From positions 248,001 to 312,000 of the forward strand of contig NZ_OY761553.1 of the NCBI RefSeq assembly GCF_963664735.1: a stretch of DNA of 64,000 nucleotides, given 5' to 3'. Within the stretch, counting starts at the first letter, position 1. Each line of letters begins with the position of its first letter. The notes below the pieces were generated by a model. It saw only the letters and a list, made by a program, of their open reading frames with translations, did no database searches and was not told the origin of the DNA. This document shows, one piece after another, positions 8,402-18,262 of the stretch. The translations under genes and the position numbers were made by a program. Origin of the DNA: an uncultured Cohaesibacter sp. (GTDB taxonomy: Bacteria; Pseudomonadota; Alphaproteobacteria; Rhizobiales; Cohaesibacteraceae).

Positions 8402-9739
8402 ATGGCTTCGGCAGCAGAACAACTCGCCGCCAATATCAATTTTGGCGCCTTTGCAAAGGCAGAAGAACTCAAAAAGCGCATCTGGTTTACTCTGGGTGCT
8501 TTGCTGGTTTATCGCCTTGGTACTTATATTCCGCTTCCAGGAATCAACCCTGAAGCTCTGGCAAATGCCTTTAGTAGCCATCAGAACGGTATTCTTGGGC
8601 TGTTCAACATGTTTTCCGGTGGTGCGGTTGGTCGTATGGCCATTTTTGCGCTCGGGATCATGCCTTACATTTCCGCCTCCATTATCATTCAGCTCATGAC
8701 GACGGTTTCACCGACTCTGGAACAGCTGAAGAAAGATGGGGCCCGTGGTCAGAAGACCATCAACCAGTACACTCGTTACGGTACCGTTATCTTGGCAACC
8801 TTGCAGGCCTACGGCATTAGCGTCGGGCTTGAGGGGTCTTCCAATATCGTGCTGGATCCTGGCCTGTTTTTCCGTTTCTCAACCGTTTTGACGCTGGTCG
8901 GCGGCACCATGTTCATGATGTGGCTTGGTGAGCAGATTACAGCTCGCGGTATTGGTAACGGTATTTCCTTGATCATTTTCTCCGGTATTGTCGCAAACTT
9001 GCCGACCGCTGTTGCTCACACTTTGGAACTTGGTCGCCAAGGCACACTGTCTACCGCCGTTATCCTCGGCGTGATTGTTGTTGCAATTGGTGTTATCGCT
9101 TTCATCGTGTTTATGGAGCGCGCTCAGCGCCGTTTGATCATTCAATATCCGAAGCGTCAGGTTGGTAACAAGATGTTCCAGGGCGATAGCTCGCATCTGC
9201 CTCTGAAGCTGAACACTTCGGGTGTTATTCCTCCTATTTTTGCCTCTTCCTTGCTGCTTTTGCCAACAACCGTTGTGAACTTTGTATCACGTGATGGGTC
9301 CGGCCCTGATTGGTTGAACACGGTGACAGCGCTGCTGGGGCATGGTCAACCTCTGTATATGCTGCTATATGCTGCCTTGATTGTGTTCTTCACTTTCTTC
9401 TACACAGCAATTGTGTTCAATCCGCAGGATACCGCGGATAACCTGAAGAAACATGGTGGCTTTATTCCGGGTATTCGGCCCGGGCAGCGGACTGCAGAAT
9501 ATATCGACCGGATTTTGACTAGAATTTCTGTGATCGGTGCCATTTACCTGGTTCTCGTTTGTCTTTTGCCCGAGTTTCTTATCTCTGCGACTGGCGTACC
9601 ATTCTATTTCGGGGGCACGTCCCTGTTGATTGTGGTTAGCGTAACCATGGATACGGTTTCCCAGATCCAGGGACATTTGCTAGCCCAGCAGTATGAGGGG
9701 CTGGTTAAGAAATCGAAGCTAAGAGGAAAACGTCGATGA
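8402..9739 (+). CDS. secY: Preprotein translocase subunit SecY
   Basis: SecY is the channel subunit of the SecYEG translocon in the inner membrane. The 445-residue protein has the ten hydrophobic segments expected of SecY. Recognisable motifs are [13 protein letters not shown] near the N-terminus, the plug region with [18 protein letters not shown], the QYPKRQVGN cytoplasmic loop and the C-terminal [15 protein letters not shown]. It is separated from rplO by 141 bases with a terminator-like hairpin and a TATATATA stretch at about 8350, so a promoter of its own is plausible. Its TGA overlaps the adk ATG (ATGA). Confidence 0.98.
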   Translation: MASAAEQLAANINFGAFAKAEELKKRIWFTLGALLVYRLGTYIPLPGINPEALANAFSSHQNGILGLFNMFSGGAVGRMAIFALGIMPYISASIIIQLMTTVSPTLEQLKKDGARGQKTINQYTRYGTVILATLQAYGISVGLEGSSNIVLDPGLFFRFSTVLTLVGGTMFMMWLGEQITARGIGNGISLIIFSGIVANLPTAVAHTLELGRQGTLSTAVILGVIVVAIGVIAFIVFMERAQRRLIIQYPKRQVGNKMFQGDSSHLPLKLNTSGVIPPIFASSLLLLPTTVVNFVSRDGSGPDWLNTVTALLGHGQPLYMLLYAALIVFFTFFYTAIVFNPQDTADNLKKHGGFIPGIRPGQRTAEYIDRILTRISVIGAIYLVLVCLLPEFLISATGVPFYFGGTSLLIVVSVTMDTVSQIQGHLLAQQYEGLVKKSKLRGKRR

Positions 9740-10305
9740 GATTGATTCTGCTGGGGCCTCCGGGAGCAGGCAAGGGAACGCAAGCTGAACGCTTGGTCAA
9801 TGACTACAGCATTCGTCAGCTGTCTACCGGGGAAATGCTAAGAGCCGCAGTTGCAGCCAAGACGCCTGTCGGATTGCAGGTGGAGCAAATTCTTGAGCGT
9901 GGTGAGTTGGTTTCCGATGACGTTGTTTGTGCGATTATTTCTGATCGTATCGATGAGGCTGACTGTGCCAACGGGTTCATTCTTGATGGATTCCCTCGCA
10001 CGATTGCTCAGGCTGAGGCATTGGATAAGCTTCTAGTAGAAAAAGGGCTTACGCTCGATGCTGTCGTTGAGATCAGCGTAGATGAGGGTATTCTTCTTTC
10101 TCGCATTGAAAAGCGCGCTGCAGAAACCGTTGGTGGTGCGCGTGCTGATGACAATGCCGAGTCGCTAAAAAAACGTCTGGCCGTTTATCGCGAGCAAACT
10201 GCGCCGTTGATTGAGTATTATGCAAAGACAGGTCTTTTGAAGACCGTTGACGGCATGCAGGATATCGATGCAGTTTCTGCTTCTATCAAAAGCGCACTTT
10301 CTTAA
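9736..10305 (+). CDS. adk: Adenylate kinase (short form)
   Basis: Adenylate kinase interconverts ATP plus AMP and two ADP in the cytosol. The P-loop GPPGAGKGT is at residues 7-15, the AMP-binding DGFPRT motif follows in the middle. At 189 residues, this is the short form: the LID is a brief loop without the zinc-binding insert of the 214-residue form. It overlaps secY by four bases (ATGA), as is usual in the spc operon. A hairpin follows after the stop, then a 370-base leader before rpsM. Confidence 0.97.
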   Translation: MRLILLGPPGAGKGTQAERLVNDYSIRQLSTGEMLRAAVAAKTPVGLQVEQILERGELVSDDVVCAIISDRIDEADCANGFILDGFPRTIAQAEALDKLLVEKGLTLDAVVEISVDEGILLSRIEKRAAETVGGARADDNAESLKKRLAVYREQTAPLIEYYAKTGLLKTVDGMQDIDAVSASIKSALS

Positions 10306-10311
10306 TATCAA

Positions 10312-10337
10312 GACACCCGGTCATCGTATCGGGTGTC
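10312..10337 (+). terminator. Hairpin after adk (possible terminator)
   Basis: Perfect arms GACACCCG (10312-10319) and CGGGTGTC (10330-10337) enclose a ten-base loop just after adk. The T-run that follows is poor (GATGACTGTTT), so it is either a weak terminator or an RNA stabiliser marking the 3' end of the secY-adk message. Confidence 0.5.
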
Positions 10338-10708
10338 GATGACTGTTTGCCCCATTGATTTGAGTTGTAATCGGTGGGGAAGTTATCAGTTTTTCGAGAA
10401 AGTCAACTATTTTGTCGCAATTTGACGTTTTGAGGTTGACTAGTCTCAAGTGAATCCGGTACTAACCGGCGCTAATCACGTGTTTCACGTGGCAGTGTTC
10501 GGAGGCCATTGCTTTCGAGCACCTTTTTGCGTCTTAACTTGGGCGCAGAATTAGTCTGATGTAAGGTTCTCGGACCATCTGATTGCACCAGACCAAGAAA
10601 GAAGAAAACAGTCTCCTACCATTAAGCCTTCTGGCTAAGGATGGGGAGGGGATATCCAATAGCTACAGTTGGGCAGGGATCTGCTGAACTGTTACGAGGA
10701 GATAAGAC
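10338..10708 (+). promoter_or_regulatory. Leader region of the rpsM-rpsK-rpoA-rplQ block
   Basis: This 371-base stretch has no credible gene. It contains an inverted repeat CCGGT-ACTA-ACCGG (10456-10469) and, eight bases on, two copies of the palindrome CACGTG separated by TTT (10477-10491). The length and structure suggest a promoter plus a structured leader for the alpha operon, which in other bacteria is a target for feedback by ribosomal protein S4 (no S4 gene is in this block). No exact promoter can be fixed by eye. Confidence 0.5.
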
Positions 10709-11077
10709 GTGGCCCGTATTGCTGGCGTCAATATACCGACGAACAAGCGTGTAATCATCGCGCTTCAATATATTCATGGGATCGGCCCGAAATTCGCTCA
10801 GGAAATCATTGAACAGTGCAATGTTTCTCCTGATCGTCGTGTCAATGACCTGTCCGATGCTGAAGTTCTCAAAATCCGCGAAGTGATCGACGCCGGTTAC
10901 ACCGTGGAAGGCGATCTTCGTCGTCAGACAAACATGAACATCAAGCGTCTCATGGACTTGGCTTGCTACCGTGGCCTTCGCCATCGTCGTGGTCTGCCTG
11001 TTCGCGGTCAGCGCACACACACCAACGCTCGTACCCGCAAGGGTCCTGCAAAAGCGATCGCTGGTAAAAAGAAATAA
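10709..11077 (+). CDS. rpsM: 30S ribosomal protein S13
   Basis: S13 lies in the head of the small subunit and contacts S19, the P-site tRNA and the large subunit. It has 122 residues and starts with GTG, behind a GAGGAGAT ribosome binding site. The start [15 protein letters not shown], the helix-hairpin-helix-like [12 protein letters not shown] and the C-terminal [19 protein letters not shown] motif are diagnostic. It opens the alpha block after a 371-base leader and is followed by rpsK. Confidence 0.97.
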   Translation: MARIAGVNIPTNKRVIIALQYIHGIGPKFAQEIIEQCNVSPDRRVNDLSDAEVLKIREVIDAGYTVEGDLRRQTNMNIKRLMDLACYRGLRHRRGLPVRGQRTHTNARTRKGPAKAIAGKKK

Positions 11078-11131
11078 TCCACGTCCGGTGGAGCCGCTGG
11101 TATCACGGCGGTGTAGAGATCGAGGTAAAAT

Positions 11132-11521
11132 ATGGCAAAAGATGCCTCGCGCGTTAAGCGTCGCGAACGTAAAAATATTACGTCTGGCGTAGCGCATGTG
11201 AATTCAACCTTCAACAACACCATGATCACCATTTCTGATGCGCAAGGGAATACAATCTCTTGGTCTTCAGCTGGTACAATGGGATTCAAGGGCTCTCGTA
11301 AGTCCACTCCTTTTGCAGCTCAGATGGCTGGTGAAGATGCAGGTAAAAAAGCCGCTGAACACGGCATGAAAACTCTCGAAGTTGAAGTTCGTGGTCCTGG
11401 TTCAGGTCGTGAATCTGCTTTGCGTGCTTTGCAGTCGATTGGCTTTACTATTACGTCCATCCGTGACGTATCCCCAATTCCGCACAATGGTTGTCGTCCG
11501 CGCAAGCGTCGTCGCGTCTAA
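11132..11521 (+). CDS. rpsK: 30S ribosomal protein S11
   Basis: S11 is a platform protein that contacts the mRNA near the Shine-Dalgarno helix. It has 129 residues. The [17 protein letters not shown] segment, the [13 protein letters not shown] motif and the C-terminal [15 protein letters not shown] are the family landmarks. It starts 54 bases after rpsM behind a GAGGTAAA site. The stop is followed by a 75-base spacer that contains a short GGGG/CCCC stem before rpoA. Confidence 0.97.
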   Translation: MAKDASRVKRRERKNITSGVAHVNSTFNNTMITISDAQGNTISWSSAGTMGFKGSRKSTPFAAQMAGEDAGKKAAEHGMKTLEVEVRGPGSGRESALRALQSIGFTITSIRDVSPIPHNGCRPRKRRRV

Positions 11522-11596
11522 ATGAAATTCAGGTTCCCTGCATTCCTCAAGCAGGAAATTGCGGGGTGTCGCCCCGAAACAAGAAAGGGTTGAGAC

Positions 11597-12613
11597 GTGA
11601 TTCAGAAAAACTGGCAGGAACTCATCAAGCCAACCAAACTCGAAATCACCCCTGGTGACGACGAATCCCGTGTCGCCAAAGTGGTTGCCGAGCCTCTGGA
11701 ACGTGGCTTTGGCATGACTTTGGGCAATGCCCTGCGTCGTGTTCTGCTGTCATCCTTGCAAGGTGCTGCGGTAACCTCCATCCAGATTGATGGTGTGTTG
11801 CATGAATTCTCCTCTATCGCAGGTGTTCGCGAAGACGTTACGGATCTGATCCTGAACGTTAAAGCGATTTCATTGCGCATGGAAGGGGAAGGGCCTAAGC
11901 GTATGGTTCTTCGTAAAGAAGGTCCGGGCGTTGTACGGGCTGGCGACATTCAGGTTGTCGGGGACGTCGAAATTCTGAACCCAGAGCTGCCACTTTGCAC
12001 GCTCGACGTGGGTGCGGAATTGCGCATGGAATTTACCGTTGATAGCGGCAAAGGCTATGTGACAGCGACTCAGAACCGCCCAGACGATGCTCCTATTGGT
12101 CTTATTCCAGTGGACAGCCTTTATTCTCCGGTTAAACGCGTTGCTTACAATGTCGAGAATACCCGTCAGGGTCAGGATCTCGACTTTGACAAGTTGACGA
12201 TGACGATCGAAACTGATGGCTCTGTCAAACCAGAAGACGCTGTTGCTTATGCTGCGCGTATTCTGCAGGACCAGCTTTCTATCTTCGTCAATTTCGAAGA
12301 GCCAGAGAAAGAAGTTGTTCAGGAACAGACTCAGGAGTTGGCATTCAACCCGGCACTGCTCAAGAAAGTGGACGAGTTGGAACTGTCTGTACGTTCTGCG
12401 AACTGCCTGAAAAACGACAACATTGTTTACATCGGCGATCTTATCCAGAAGACGGAAGCGGAAATGCTTCGCACTCCGAACTTTGGGCGCAAGTCGCTTA
12501 ACGAGATCAAGGAAGTTCTGGCACAAATGGGCCTCCATCTTGGTATGGAAGTGCAGGCTTGGCCGCCAGAAAATATCGACGATCTCGCAAAGCGCTACGA
12601 AGATCAGTATTAA
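11597..12613 (+). CDS. rpoA: RNA polymerase alpha subunit
   Basis: The alpha subunit dimer scaffolds RNA polymerase assembly and, through its C-terminal domain, contacts UP elements and activators. It has 338 residues and starts with GTG behind AAGAAAGGG. The N-terminal domain contains [22 protein letters not shown], the dimerisation signature. The C-terminal domain, from about residue 250, contains the helix-hairpin-helix motif [18 protein letters not shown]. The start [12 protein letters not shown] is typical of Rhizobiales. It is cotranscribed with rpsK and rplQ. Confidence 0.98.
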   Translation: MIQKNWQELIKPTKLEITPGDDESRVAKVVAEPLERGFGMTLGNALRRVLLSSLQGAAVTSIQIDGVLHEFSSIAGVREDVTDLILNVKAISLRMEGEGPKRMVLRKEGPGVVRAGDIQVVGDVEILNPELPLCTLDVGAELRMEFTVDSGKGYVTATQNRPDDAPIGLIPVDSLYSPVKRVAYNVENTRQGQDLDFDKLTMTIETDGSVKPEDAVAYAARILQDQLSIFVNFEEPEKEVVQEQTQELAFNPALLKKVDELELSVRSANCLKNDNIVYIGDLIQKTEAEMLRTPNFGRKSLNEIKEVLAQMGLHLGMEVQAWPPENIDDLAKRYEDQY

Positions 12614-12657
12614 TCACCAGCGGTTTGTAACCGTCGGATAGAGTAAAGGAGAGGGCA

Positions 12658-13077
12658 ATGCGCCACGGCAAATCAGGTCGCAAGCTCAATCGCACCGCTT
12701 CTCATCGCAAAGCAATGTTCGCCAACATGGCAGCTGCTTTGATCAAACATGAGCAAATTGTTACCACTCTGCCTAAGGCTAAAGAACTGAAGCCGATTGC
12801 AGACAAACTCATCACTCTGGCTAAACGTGGCGATCTTCACGCACGTCGTCAGGCTATCTCTCAGATTCGCGACAAAGACATGGTTGCAAAGCTGTTTGAA
12901 ACGCTTGGCCCACGCTACGAAGACCGCAAAGGTGGCTACACCCGCGTTCTTAAAGCCGGTTTCCGTTATGGCGACAACGCTCCGATGGCTGTCATCGAGC
13001 TGGTTGATCGTGATCCGGAAGCTCGCGGAACGGACTCCGGTCCTACCGCTGAGGTTGAAGTGGAAGACGCAGCGTAA
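12658..13077 (+). CDS. rplQ: 50S ribosomal protein L17
   Basis: L17 lies close to the peptide tunnel exit. It has 139 residues: the conserved core is about 120, with a short acidic C-terminal extension (AEVEVEDAA) typical of alphaproteobacteria. The start [20 protein letters not shown] is the family signature. It begins 44 bases after rpoA behind AAAGGAGAGGG and is the last gene of the super-operon, since a strong terminator follows 25 bases after the stop. Confidence 0.97.
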   Translation: MRHGKSGRKLNRTASHRKAMFANMAAALIKHEQIVTTLPKAKELKPIADKLITLAKRGDLHARRQAISQIRDKDMVAKLFETLGPRYEDRKGGYTRVLKAGFRYGDNAPMAVIELVDRDPEARGTDSGPTAEVEVEDAA

Positions 13078-13102
13078 GTTTGCGCAGTCTTGTAAGATTA
13101 AA

Positions 13103-13129
13103 GAGGGTGGCTTCGTGCCGCCCTTTTTT
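13103..13129 (+). terminator. Intrinsic terminator of the ribosomal super-operon
   Basis: The stem GGGTGGC/GCCGCCC (one G-T pair) around a short TTCG-containing loop is followed directly by six Ts. It ends the rplQ transcript and so the whole ribosomal block. Confidence 0.9.
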
Positions 13130-13296
13130 GTTTTGATGCTGCATTGTTGATGAGGATTTGATTAAATCTTGGCAATGAAGGGAATTTGGCGGAAATTGAT
13201 CTTAATTCTGCCCGGTCGTGCCCCTATCTCTAGGGGCAGCTATTTATTTTGCTTTTCGGATTTCCGTTAAGCCAATTCCTTGAAAGATGAGGTTTC

Positions 13297-14766
13297 ATGA
13301 TGATTTTGCGAAAAGGGTTAGCCGCGATTGCGGTTCTGCTGCTTGCGACAGGTGGAGGTTATCTGGCGCGCGATTTCGTGTCGTCGTCCAAAGCCGCCGA
13401 TTCAACTCTAAAGCCACAAGTTACTCAAGTCGTTGAAAGAGTTCCCCAGAGCAAGGCGGAAATGCAGCTCAGCTTTTCACCACTGGTCAAGGAAGTCGCC
13501 CCTGCAGTGGTCAATGTCTATGCCACACGTAAGGTGGTGACTCAACAGCGTTCGCCTTTCTTTAATGACCCATTCTTTGAGCAGTTTTTCGGTAGGGGCG
13601 GTTTTGGCGCTCCGCGAGAACGTGTCGAGCGGTCTCTCGGTTCAGGCGTTATTGTCGATCATACCGGTGTGATTGTGACCAACCACCATGTTATCGATGG
13701 AGCGACCGAGGTTAAGGTGGCGCTGTCCAACAGGACCGAATTTGAAGCTGATGTCGTTCTCGATGATGAGAAAACCGATTTGGCCATTTTGAAGGTGCGC
13801 GATCTCAAGGGCGATCTTCCTCATCTGGAATTTGCAGATTCCGATGATACTCAGGTGGGCGATCTGGTTCTGGCTATCGGCAATCCGTTTGGTGTCGGGC
13901 AAACCGTGACGAGCGGTATCGTTTCGGCTGTTGCGCGGACGCAGGTTGGCGCGTCAGATTACAGCTATTTCATTCAGACCGATGCCGCGATCAACCCGGG
14001 CAACTCGGGCGGTGCTTTGGTCGATATGCAGGGCAAACTGGTTGGCATCAATAGCTCCATTTACACTCGTTCTGGCGGTTCCAACGGTATCGGGTTTGCT
14101 ATCCCTGCCAACATGGTCAAGCTCGTAGCTGACGCTGCCATCTCCGGTGAAAAAGTTCAACGTGCCTGGTTTGGTGGTTCCTTGCAGATGGTAACGTCCG
14201 ATATTGCTTCTGGTTTGGGATTGGATCGACCGCAAGGGGTGCTCATCACCGAGGTCTACAAAGATAGCCCGGCTGACGACGCGGGCTTGAAGATTGGTGA
14301 CTTGATCCTCACCGTCAACGGCAAGGATGTCGATAGTCCTGATGCATTCGGTTATCGTTTTGCTACCAACCCCATTGGCTCGAAGATCACTCTGGAAGTG
14401 TCTCGTCAGGGCAAGGATCGTTCAGTAGAGATCCGTGCAGAGGCAGCCCCGGAGAAGCCGCCTCGTGATCAGCGCTATATAGAAGGTTATTCACCGTTCG
14501 AAGGCGCTACGGTGCTCAATCTTTCTCCTGCTGTTTCACAAGAGTTGGGCGTTGACTCAGGCATCGATGGTGTTGTTATCTCTGACATTAGAAATGGCAC
14601 AACAGCAGAGCGTCTTGGTCTTAAGGTCGGCGACATCGTTCGTAAGGTGAATGGGCAGGCCGTTCATAACACGCGGGAGCTAGAGACGCTTTCCAGCCAT
14701 GAATTCAGGCTATGGCGTTTGGAAATCCAGCGTGATGGCAAGCTCATCAAGACGACAATCAGTTGA
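13297..14766 (+). CDS. Do-type periplasmic serine endoprotease (DegP/DegQ family)
   Basis: This HtrA-family protease degrades or refolds misfolded envelope proteins in the periplasm. The 489-residue protein has an N-terminal hydrophobic signal or anchor (residues 8-24), a trypsin-like domain with catalytic His131 (in TNHHVI), Asp161 (in KTDLAIL) and Ser237 (in GNSGGAL), and two C-terminal PDZ domains (about 270-365 and 395-485). A long Q-linker-like loop with the phenylalanine-rich segment FFNDPFFEQFFG (about 88-99) is the LA loop. It follows the ribosomal terminator and is followed by rarA after seven bases from its stop. It resembles DegP/DegQ/MucD; which one cannot be told by eye. Start at 13297 with GAGG just upstream; the adjacent ATG at 13300 is equivalent. 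Confidence 0.93.
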   Translation: MMILRKGLAAIAVLLLATGGGYLARDFVSSSKAADSTLKPQVTQVVERVPQSKAEMQLSFSPLVKEVAPAVVNVYATRKVVTQQRSPFFNDPFFEQFFGRGGFGAPRERVERSLGSGVIVDHTGVIVTNHHVIDGATEVKVALSNRTEFEADVVLDDEKTDLAILKVRDLKGDLPHLEFADSDDTQVGDLVLAIGNPFGVGQTVTSGIVSAVARTQVGASDYSYFIQTDAAINPGNSGGALVDMQGKLVGINSSIYTRSGGSNGIGFAIPANMVKLVADAAISGEKVQRAWFGGSLQMVTSDIASGLGLDRPQGVLITEVYKDSPADDAGLKIGDLILTVNGKDVDSPDAFGYRFATNPIGSKITLEVSRQGKDRSVEIRAEAAPEKPPRDQRYIEGYSPFEGATVLNLSPAVSQELGVDSGIDGVVISDIRNGTTAERLGLKVGDIVRKVNGQAVHNTRELETLSSHEFRLWRLEIQRDGKLIKTTIS

Positions 14767-14773
14767 GAATGAT

Positions 14774-16117
14774 GTGAATAATCTGTTTGAAAATGCGGGG
14801 CTGGAAATGACCAGCTCCGCCAAAGGACATGACGGGACCGGGGAGGGAGCTTCCCGGCCTCTTGCTGATTTGCTCAGGCCCAGGCATCTGGCCGAGGTGG
14901 TCGGGCAACAGCATCTGGTTGGGCCTGATGGCACATTGACCAGAATGCTGCAAAGCGGGTCTTTGGGGTGCCTGATTCTGTGGGGGCCTCCCGGCACTGG
15001 CAAAACGACCGTTGCCCGCCTGCTGGCCGATGGCACGGACCTGCATTTTGAACAAATTTCGGCTATCTTTTCCGGTGTTTCCGATCTCAAGAAAGTCTTT
15101 GAAGCGGCGCGCGACAGGCGGCGCATGGGAAAGACCACGCTGCTATTTGTCGATGAGATCCATCGCTTCAACAAGGCGCAGCAAGACAGCTTCTTGCCTG
15201 TTATGGAAGACGGAACCGTTGTTCTTGTTGGCGCTACCACAGAAAATCCCTCTTTCGAGTTGAATGCTGCGCTTCTTTCCCGTTCTCAGGTTCTGACTTT
15301 TGAGAGCCTTGACGATGAGGCCATCGGGCAGCTTCTCTTGCGTGCTGAAGAGGCTTTGGGCAAGAGCCTGCCGCTTGATGAAGACGCGCGCGCAGCGCTG
15401 ATCCGCATGGCAGATGGTGATGGGCGTTCATCACTTACTCTGGCTCAGGAGGTTTGGCGGGCCGCACATGAAGATGAAATCTTCACGCCCGAACAATTGA
15501 GCCGGATCCTGCAACGGCGCGCTCCTGTTTATGACAAGTCAGCCGAGGGCCATTACAACCTCATTTCAGCCTTTCACAAATCCATTCGCGGATCTGATCC
15601 GGATGCCGCGCTCTACTATATGTGCCGGATGCTTGATGCAGGCGAGGATCCGTTATATATCCTCAGGCGCATGACGGTGATGGCTTCGGAAGATATCGGG
15701 CTGGCTGATCCCAATGCTCTGGTGCAGGCGATGGCTGCGCGGGAAGCATTTCAGCTGATCGGAGCGCCTGAAGGCTATTATGCACTCTCACAATTGGCGA
15801 TTTATCTCGCCACGGCTCCAAAATCGAACAAGGGCTATATGGCCTTTCACACTGCTATGAAGGTCGCAAAGGCAGGAGGCTCTCTGCCTCCACCCAAACA
15901 TATTCTTAATGCTCCGACCAAATTTATGGCCGAGCAGGGATATGGCGAGGGCTATCGCTATGATCACGATGAACCGGACGCCTTTTCCGGACAGGATTAT
16001 TTCCCTGAAGCTCTGGGGCGAAAAGTTTTCTATGAGCCTGTTGAACGTGGTTTTGAGCGGGAATTGCGAAAACGTCTGGACTATTGGTCCAGATTAAGAA
16101 TGGAAAGAAACAAATGA
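14774..16117 (+). CDS. rarA: Replication-associated recombination protein A (RarA/MgsA AAA ATPase)
   Basis: RarA is a clamp-loader-like AAA+ ATPase that acts at stalled replication forks. The Walker A motif GPPGTGKT is at residues 71-78 and Walker B VDEI at 126-129; the MgsA C-terminal region from about 200 includes SAFHKSIRGSDPDAALYY, a RarA signature. I place the start at GTG 14774, giving MNNLFENAGL, which resembles the NLF N-terminus of relatives; ATG 14807 is the main alternative, and a longer frame into the protease gene is unlikely. The length of 447 residues is normal. The stop overlaps crcB (ATGA), so the two are coupled. Confidence 0.93.
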   Translation: MNNLFENAGLEMTSSAKGHDGTGEGASRPLADLLRPRHLAEVVGQQHLVGPDGTLTRMLQSGSLGCLILWGPPGTGKTTVARLLADGTDLHFEQISAIFSGVSDLKKVFEAARDRRRMGKTTLLFVDEIHRFNKAQQDSFLPVMEDGTVVLVGATTENPSFELNAALLSRSQVLTFESLDDEAIGQLLLRAEEALGKSLPLDEDARAALIRMADGDGRSSLTLAQEVWRAAHEDEIFTPEQLSRILQRRAPVYDKSAEGHYNLISAFHKSIRGSDPDAALYYMCRMLDAGEDPLYILRRMTVMASEDIGLADPNALVQAMAAREAFQLIGAPEGYYALSQLAIYLATAPKSNKGYMAFHTAMKVAKAGGSLPPPKHILNAPTKFMAEQGYGEGYRYDHDEPDAFSGQDYFPEALGRKVFYEPVERGFERELRKRLDYWSRLRMERNK

Positions 16118-16491
16118 ATCAATTTATTTTTGTGGCTATTGGCGGTGCTTGCGGTGCGAGTCTGCGGCATCTTGTCGGTTTGGCTGCGTTGCGCTCCTTT
16201 GGCAGTGGATTGCCCTATGGCACTATGATTTGCAATATTGTCGGCTCCTTTTTCATGGGGCTTCTCATTCATTTTCTCGCAGTGCGCTTTAGTGCCAGCA
16301 CCGAGCTGAGACTTTTGCTAACAACCGGCTTGTTGGGCGGTTTTACGACCTTTTCCACCTTCTCACTCGATATTGTTACGATGACAGAGCGTGGGCAATC
16401 AGGTTTAGCGCTGTTTTATATTGCAATCTCGCTGGCGGGCGGTATTGTGGCGCTCTTCCTGGGGCTTTCGGCTGCCCGTGCGCTGGTTTGA
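16114..16491 (+). CDS. crcB: Fluoride channel CrcB/Fluc
   Basis: Fluc proteins are dual-topology dimeric channels that export fluoride from the cytoplasm. The 125-residue protein has four hydrophobic segments and the conserved GGACGASLRHLV and GTMICNIVGSFFMG motifs (the asparagine lines the pore), then TTGLLGGFTTFSTFS, where the phenylalanine-box residues lie. The start at 16114 overlaps the rarA stop (ATGA) and gives the typical N-terminus; longer frames run into rarA. No fluoride riboswitch is visible upstream, so expression appears tied to rarA. Confidence 0.94.
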   Translation: MNQFIFVAIGGACGASLRHLVGLAALRSFGSGLPYGTMICNIVGSFFMGLLIHFLAVRFSASTELRLLLTTGLLGGFTTFSTFSLDIVTMTERGQSGLALFYIAISLAGGIVALFLGLSAARALV

Positions 16492-16509
16492 GAATAGAGA
16501 GTTTATCGA

Positions 16510-17523
16510 ATGGCAACCATTCAGTTTCGCGCTGTAACAGAGGATGAAGACGGATTGCGTCTGGACCGCTGGTTCAAGGAGCATTATCCGGGTCTTTCCT
16601 TTGGCCAATTGCAAAAATTGCTGCGCACCGGGCAGGTGCGCGTCGATGGCAAGCGGGTCAAGACTAACGCGAGACTGACCAAGGGGCAGGAAGTGCGTGT
16701 TCCGCCTCTGGCTACCGACGAGAAATCCCAGAGTGCTGCACCCAAGCGTGCCATGCCGCGCGTTACTGATGATGATGGCGAATTTCTGAAATCCATCATG
16801 CTCTATGAGGACAAGGATCTTTTCATCATCAATAAGCCTGCCGGCCTTGCGGTGCAGGGGGGCTCGGGCATGAGCCGTCATGTCGATGGCATGCTGGAGG
16901 CCTTGAGAGACCGCAATGGTCAAAAGCCGCGTCTTGTGCATCGGCTCGACAGGGATACCTCCGGTGTTCTCGTCATCGCTCGCAAAAGATCCATCGCGAT
17001 GGCATTGACGAAAGCCTTTCGCGAGCGGGAAACGCAGAAGACCTACTGGGCACTCGTGCGCGGCGTGCCAAAACCGCATCAGGCCCGAATATCCACTTAT
17101 CTGGCCAAGTATCAGGCTGAGGATGGGGACCGGATGCGCATTGCTCGCCATGGCGACAACGGCGCTCAGCATGCGGTGACGCATTATTCTGTTGTCGAGA
17201 CATCGGGGCAGAAAATGTCATGGCTTGTTTTGAAGCCTGTGACGGGGCGCACCCATCAGCTTCGCGTGCATACGGCCTATATGGAATGCCCGATCATCGG
17301 AGATCCTAAATATTTCAATATCGAGAATTGGGAATTCCCTGGAGGCATTCAGAAAAAGCTCCATCTTCATGCCCGACGCATTCGCATTCCTCACCCGAAA
17401 GGGGGGATGCTGGACGTGAGCGCTCCGCTGCCAACCCATATGCAGCAGAGTTGGAATCTGCTTGGCTTTGACGAAGCTGCTTATGATCCGGAGATCGAAG
17501 ACGAACTCGGCAATGAAGAATAA
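16510..17523 (+). CDS. RluA-family 23S rRNA pseudouridine synthase (RluC-like)
   Basis: This enzyme converts uridines of 23S rRNA to pseudouridine. The 337-residue protein has an N-terminal S4 RNA-binding domain (about residues 15-75) and the catalytic domain with the motif HRLDRDTSG, where Asp147 is the catalytic residue. KPVTGRTHQLRVH and the HARRI stretch are also typical. The S4 domain and length fit RluC or RluD; the substrate position cannot be read from the sequence. It lies 18 bases after crcB and is followed 50 bases on by a phosphatase gene, probably in one transcript with rarA and crcB. Confidence 0.9.
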   Translation: MATIQFRAVTEDEDGLRLDRWFKEHYPGLSFGQLQKLLRTGQVRVDGKRVKTNARLTKGQEVRVPPLATDEKSQSAAPKRAMPRVTDDDGEFLKSIMLYEDKDLFIINKPAGLAVQGGSGMSRHVDGMLEALRDRNGQKPRLVHRLDRDTSGVLVIARKRSIAMALTKAFRERETQKTYWALVRGVPKPHQARISTYLAKYQAEDGDRMRIARHGDNGAQHAVTHYSVVETSGQKMSWLVLKPVTGRTHQLRVHTAYMECPIIGDPKYFNIENWEFPGGIQKKLHLHARRIRIPHPKGGMLDVSAPLPTHMQQSWNLLGFDEAAYDPEIEDELGNEE

Positions 17524-17573
17524 GCCAACTCCCATTTTGTAATTTCATTTTGAAAGCCAGAGGATCCGGTTTC

Positions 17574-18236
17574 ATGAGCCTCAAACTCTTTATTTTTGAC
17601 TGCGATGGAACGCTGGTTGATAGCCAGCACACGATTGTAGAAGGTATGGACCATGCATTTGGTGCTCATAGCCTTACGTTACCGACTGCTGAAGCTACGC
17701 GCTCAATTATCGGGCTGTCTCTGCCAGAGGCCGTGTTCAAACTTGCTCCGGAATTGAGTGCCGACACCAATGCTGCCGTTGTTGAGAGCTACAAGGATTA
17801 TGTCATTGCCAAGCGGGCGAGCGGCGATGCGATCGAGCTGCTCTATGATGGCGCCAAGGAAGCCATTGAAGCGCTGGCCAAAGAGCCGGATGTCCTGCTC
17901 GGGATTGCTACTGGCAAAGCCTATCTCGGCGTTTTGCATCTATTTGAATGTTATGACTGGCATGATCTGTTCGTGACGGTGCAAACCGCTGACAGGGCAC
18001 CTTCAAAACCTCACCCCGGGATGATCTTGCAGGCTATGGAGCAGACCGGTGTTTCGCCGGAGCATACCTACATGATCGGTGATACGAGCTACGATATGGA
18101 AATGGCCAAAAACGCCAAGGTGAATACCATCGGTGTCAGTTGGGGCTATCATACAAGAGACGTGTTGAGAGAGTCCGGGGCAGAGCATATTGTGGATGAC
18201 TATCCAGCGCTTCATGCATTGCTGGCAAGTTTGTAA
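17574..18236 (+). CDS. HAD-superfamily hydrolase (phosphoglycolate phosphatase-like)
   Basis: The 220-residue protein begins MSLKLFIFDCDGTLVDSQ, HAD motif I, with nucleophile Asp9 and Asp11. Motif II is GIATGKAY and motif III/IV is KPHPGM followed by MIGDTSYDMEMAKNA. The cap is of the alpha-helical C1 type, as in phosphoglycolate phosphatase Gph. The substrate is not certain; many such genes next to pseudouridine synthase genes in alphaproteobacteria are annotated as Gph-like. The start at 17574 has GAGGATCCGG upstream; an in-frame TTG 24 bases earlier is less likely. The ATP12 gene follows after 26 bases. Confidence 0.85.
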   Translation: MSLKLFIFDCDGTLVDSQHTIVEGMDHAFGAHSLTLPTAEATRSIIGLSLPEAVFKLAPELSADTNAAVVESYKDYVIAKRASGDAIELLYDGAKEAIEALAKEPDVLLGIATGKAYLGVLHLFECYDWHDLFVTVQTADRAPSKPHPGMILQAMEQTGVSPEHTYMIGDTSYDMEMAKNAKVNTIGVSWGYHTRDVLRESGAEHIVDDYPALHALLASL

Positions 18237-18262
18237 TCAGCGGAAATTGACGGGAAGGTCTA

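Noticed and set aside
16114-16491. A fluoride riboswitch for crcB
   Set aside because: The crcB start overlaps rarA, leaving no room for a leader, and no crcB-motif RNA is visible upstream.
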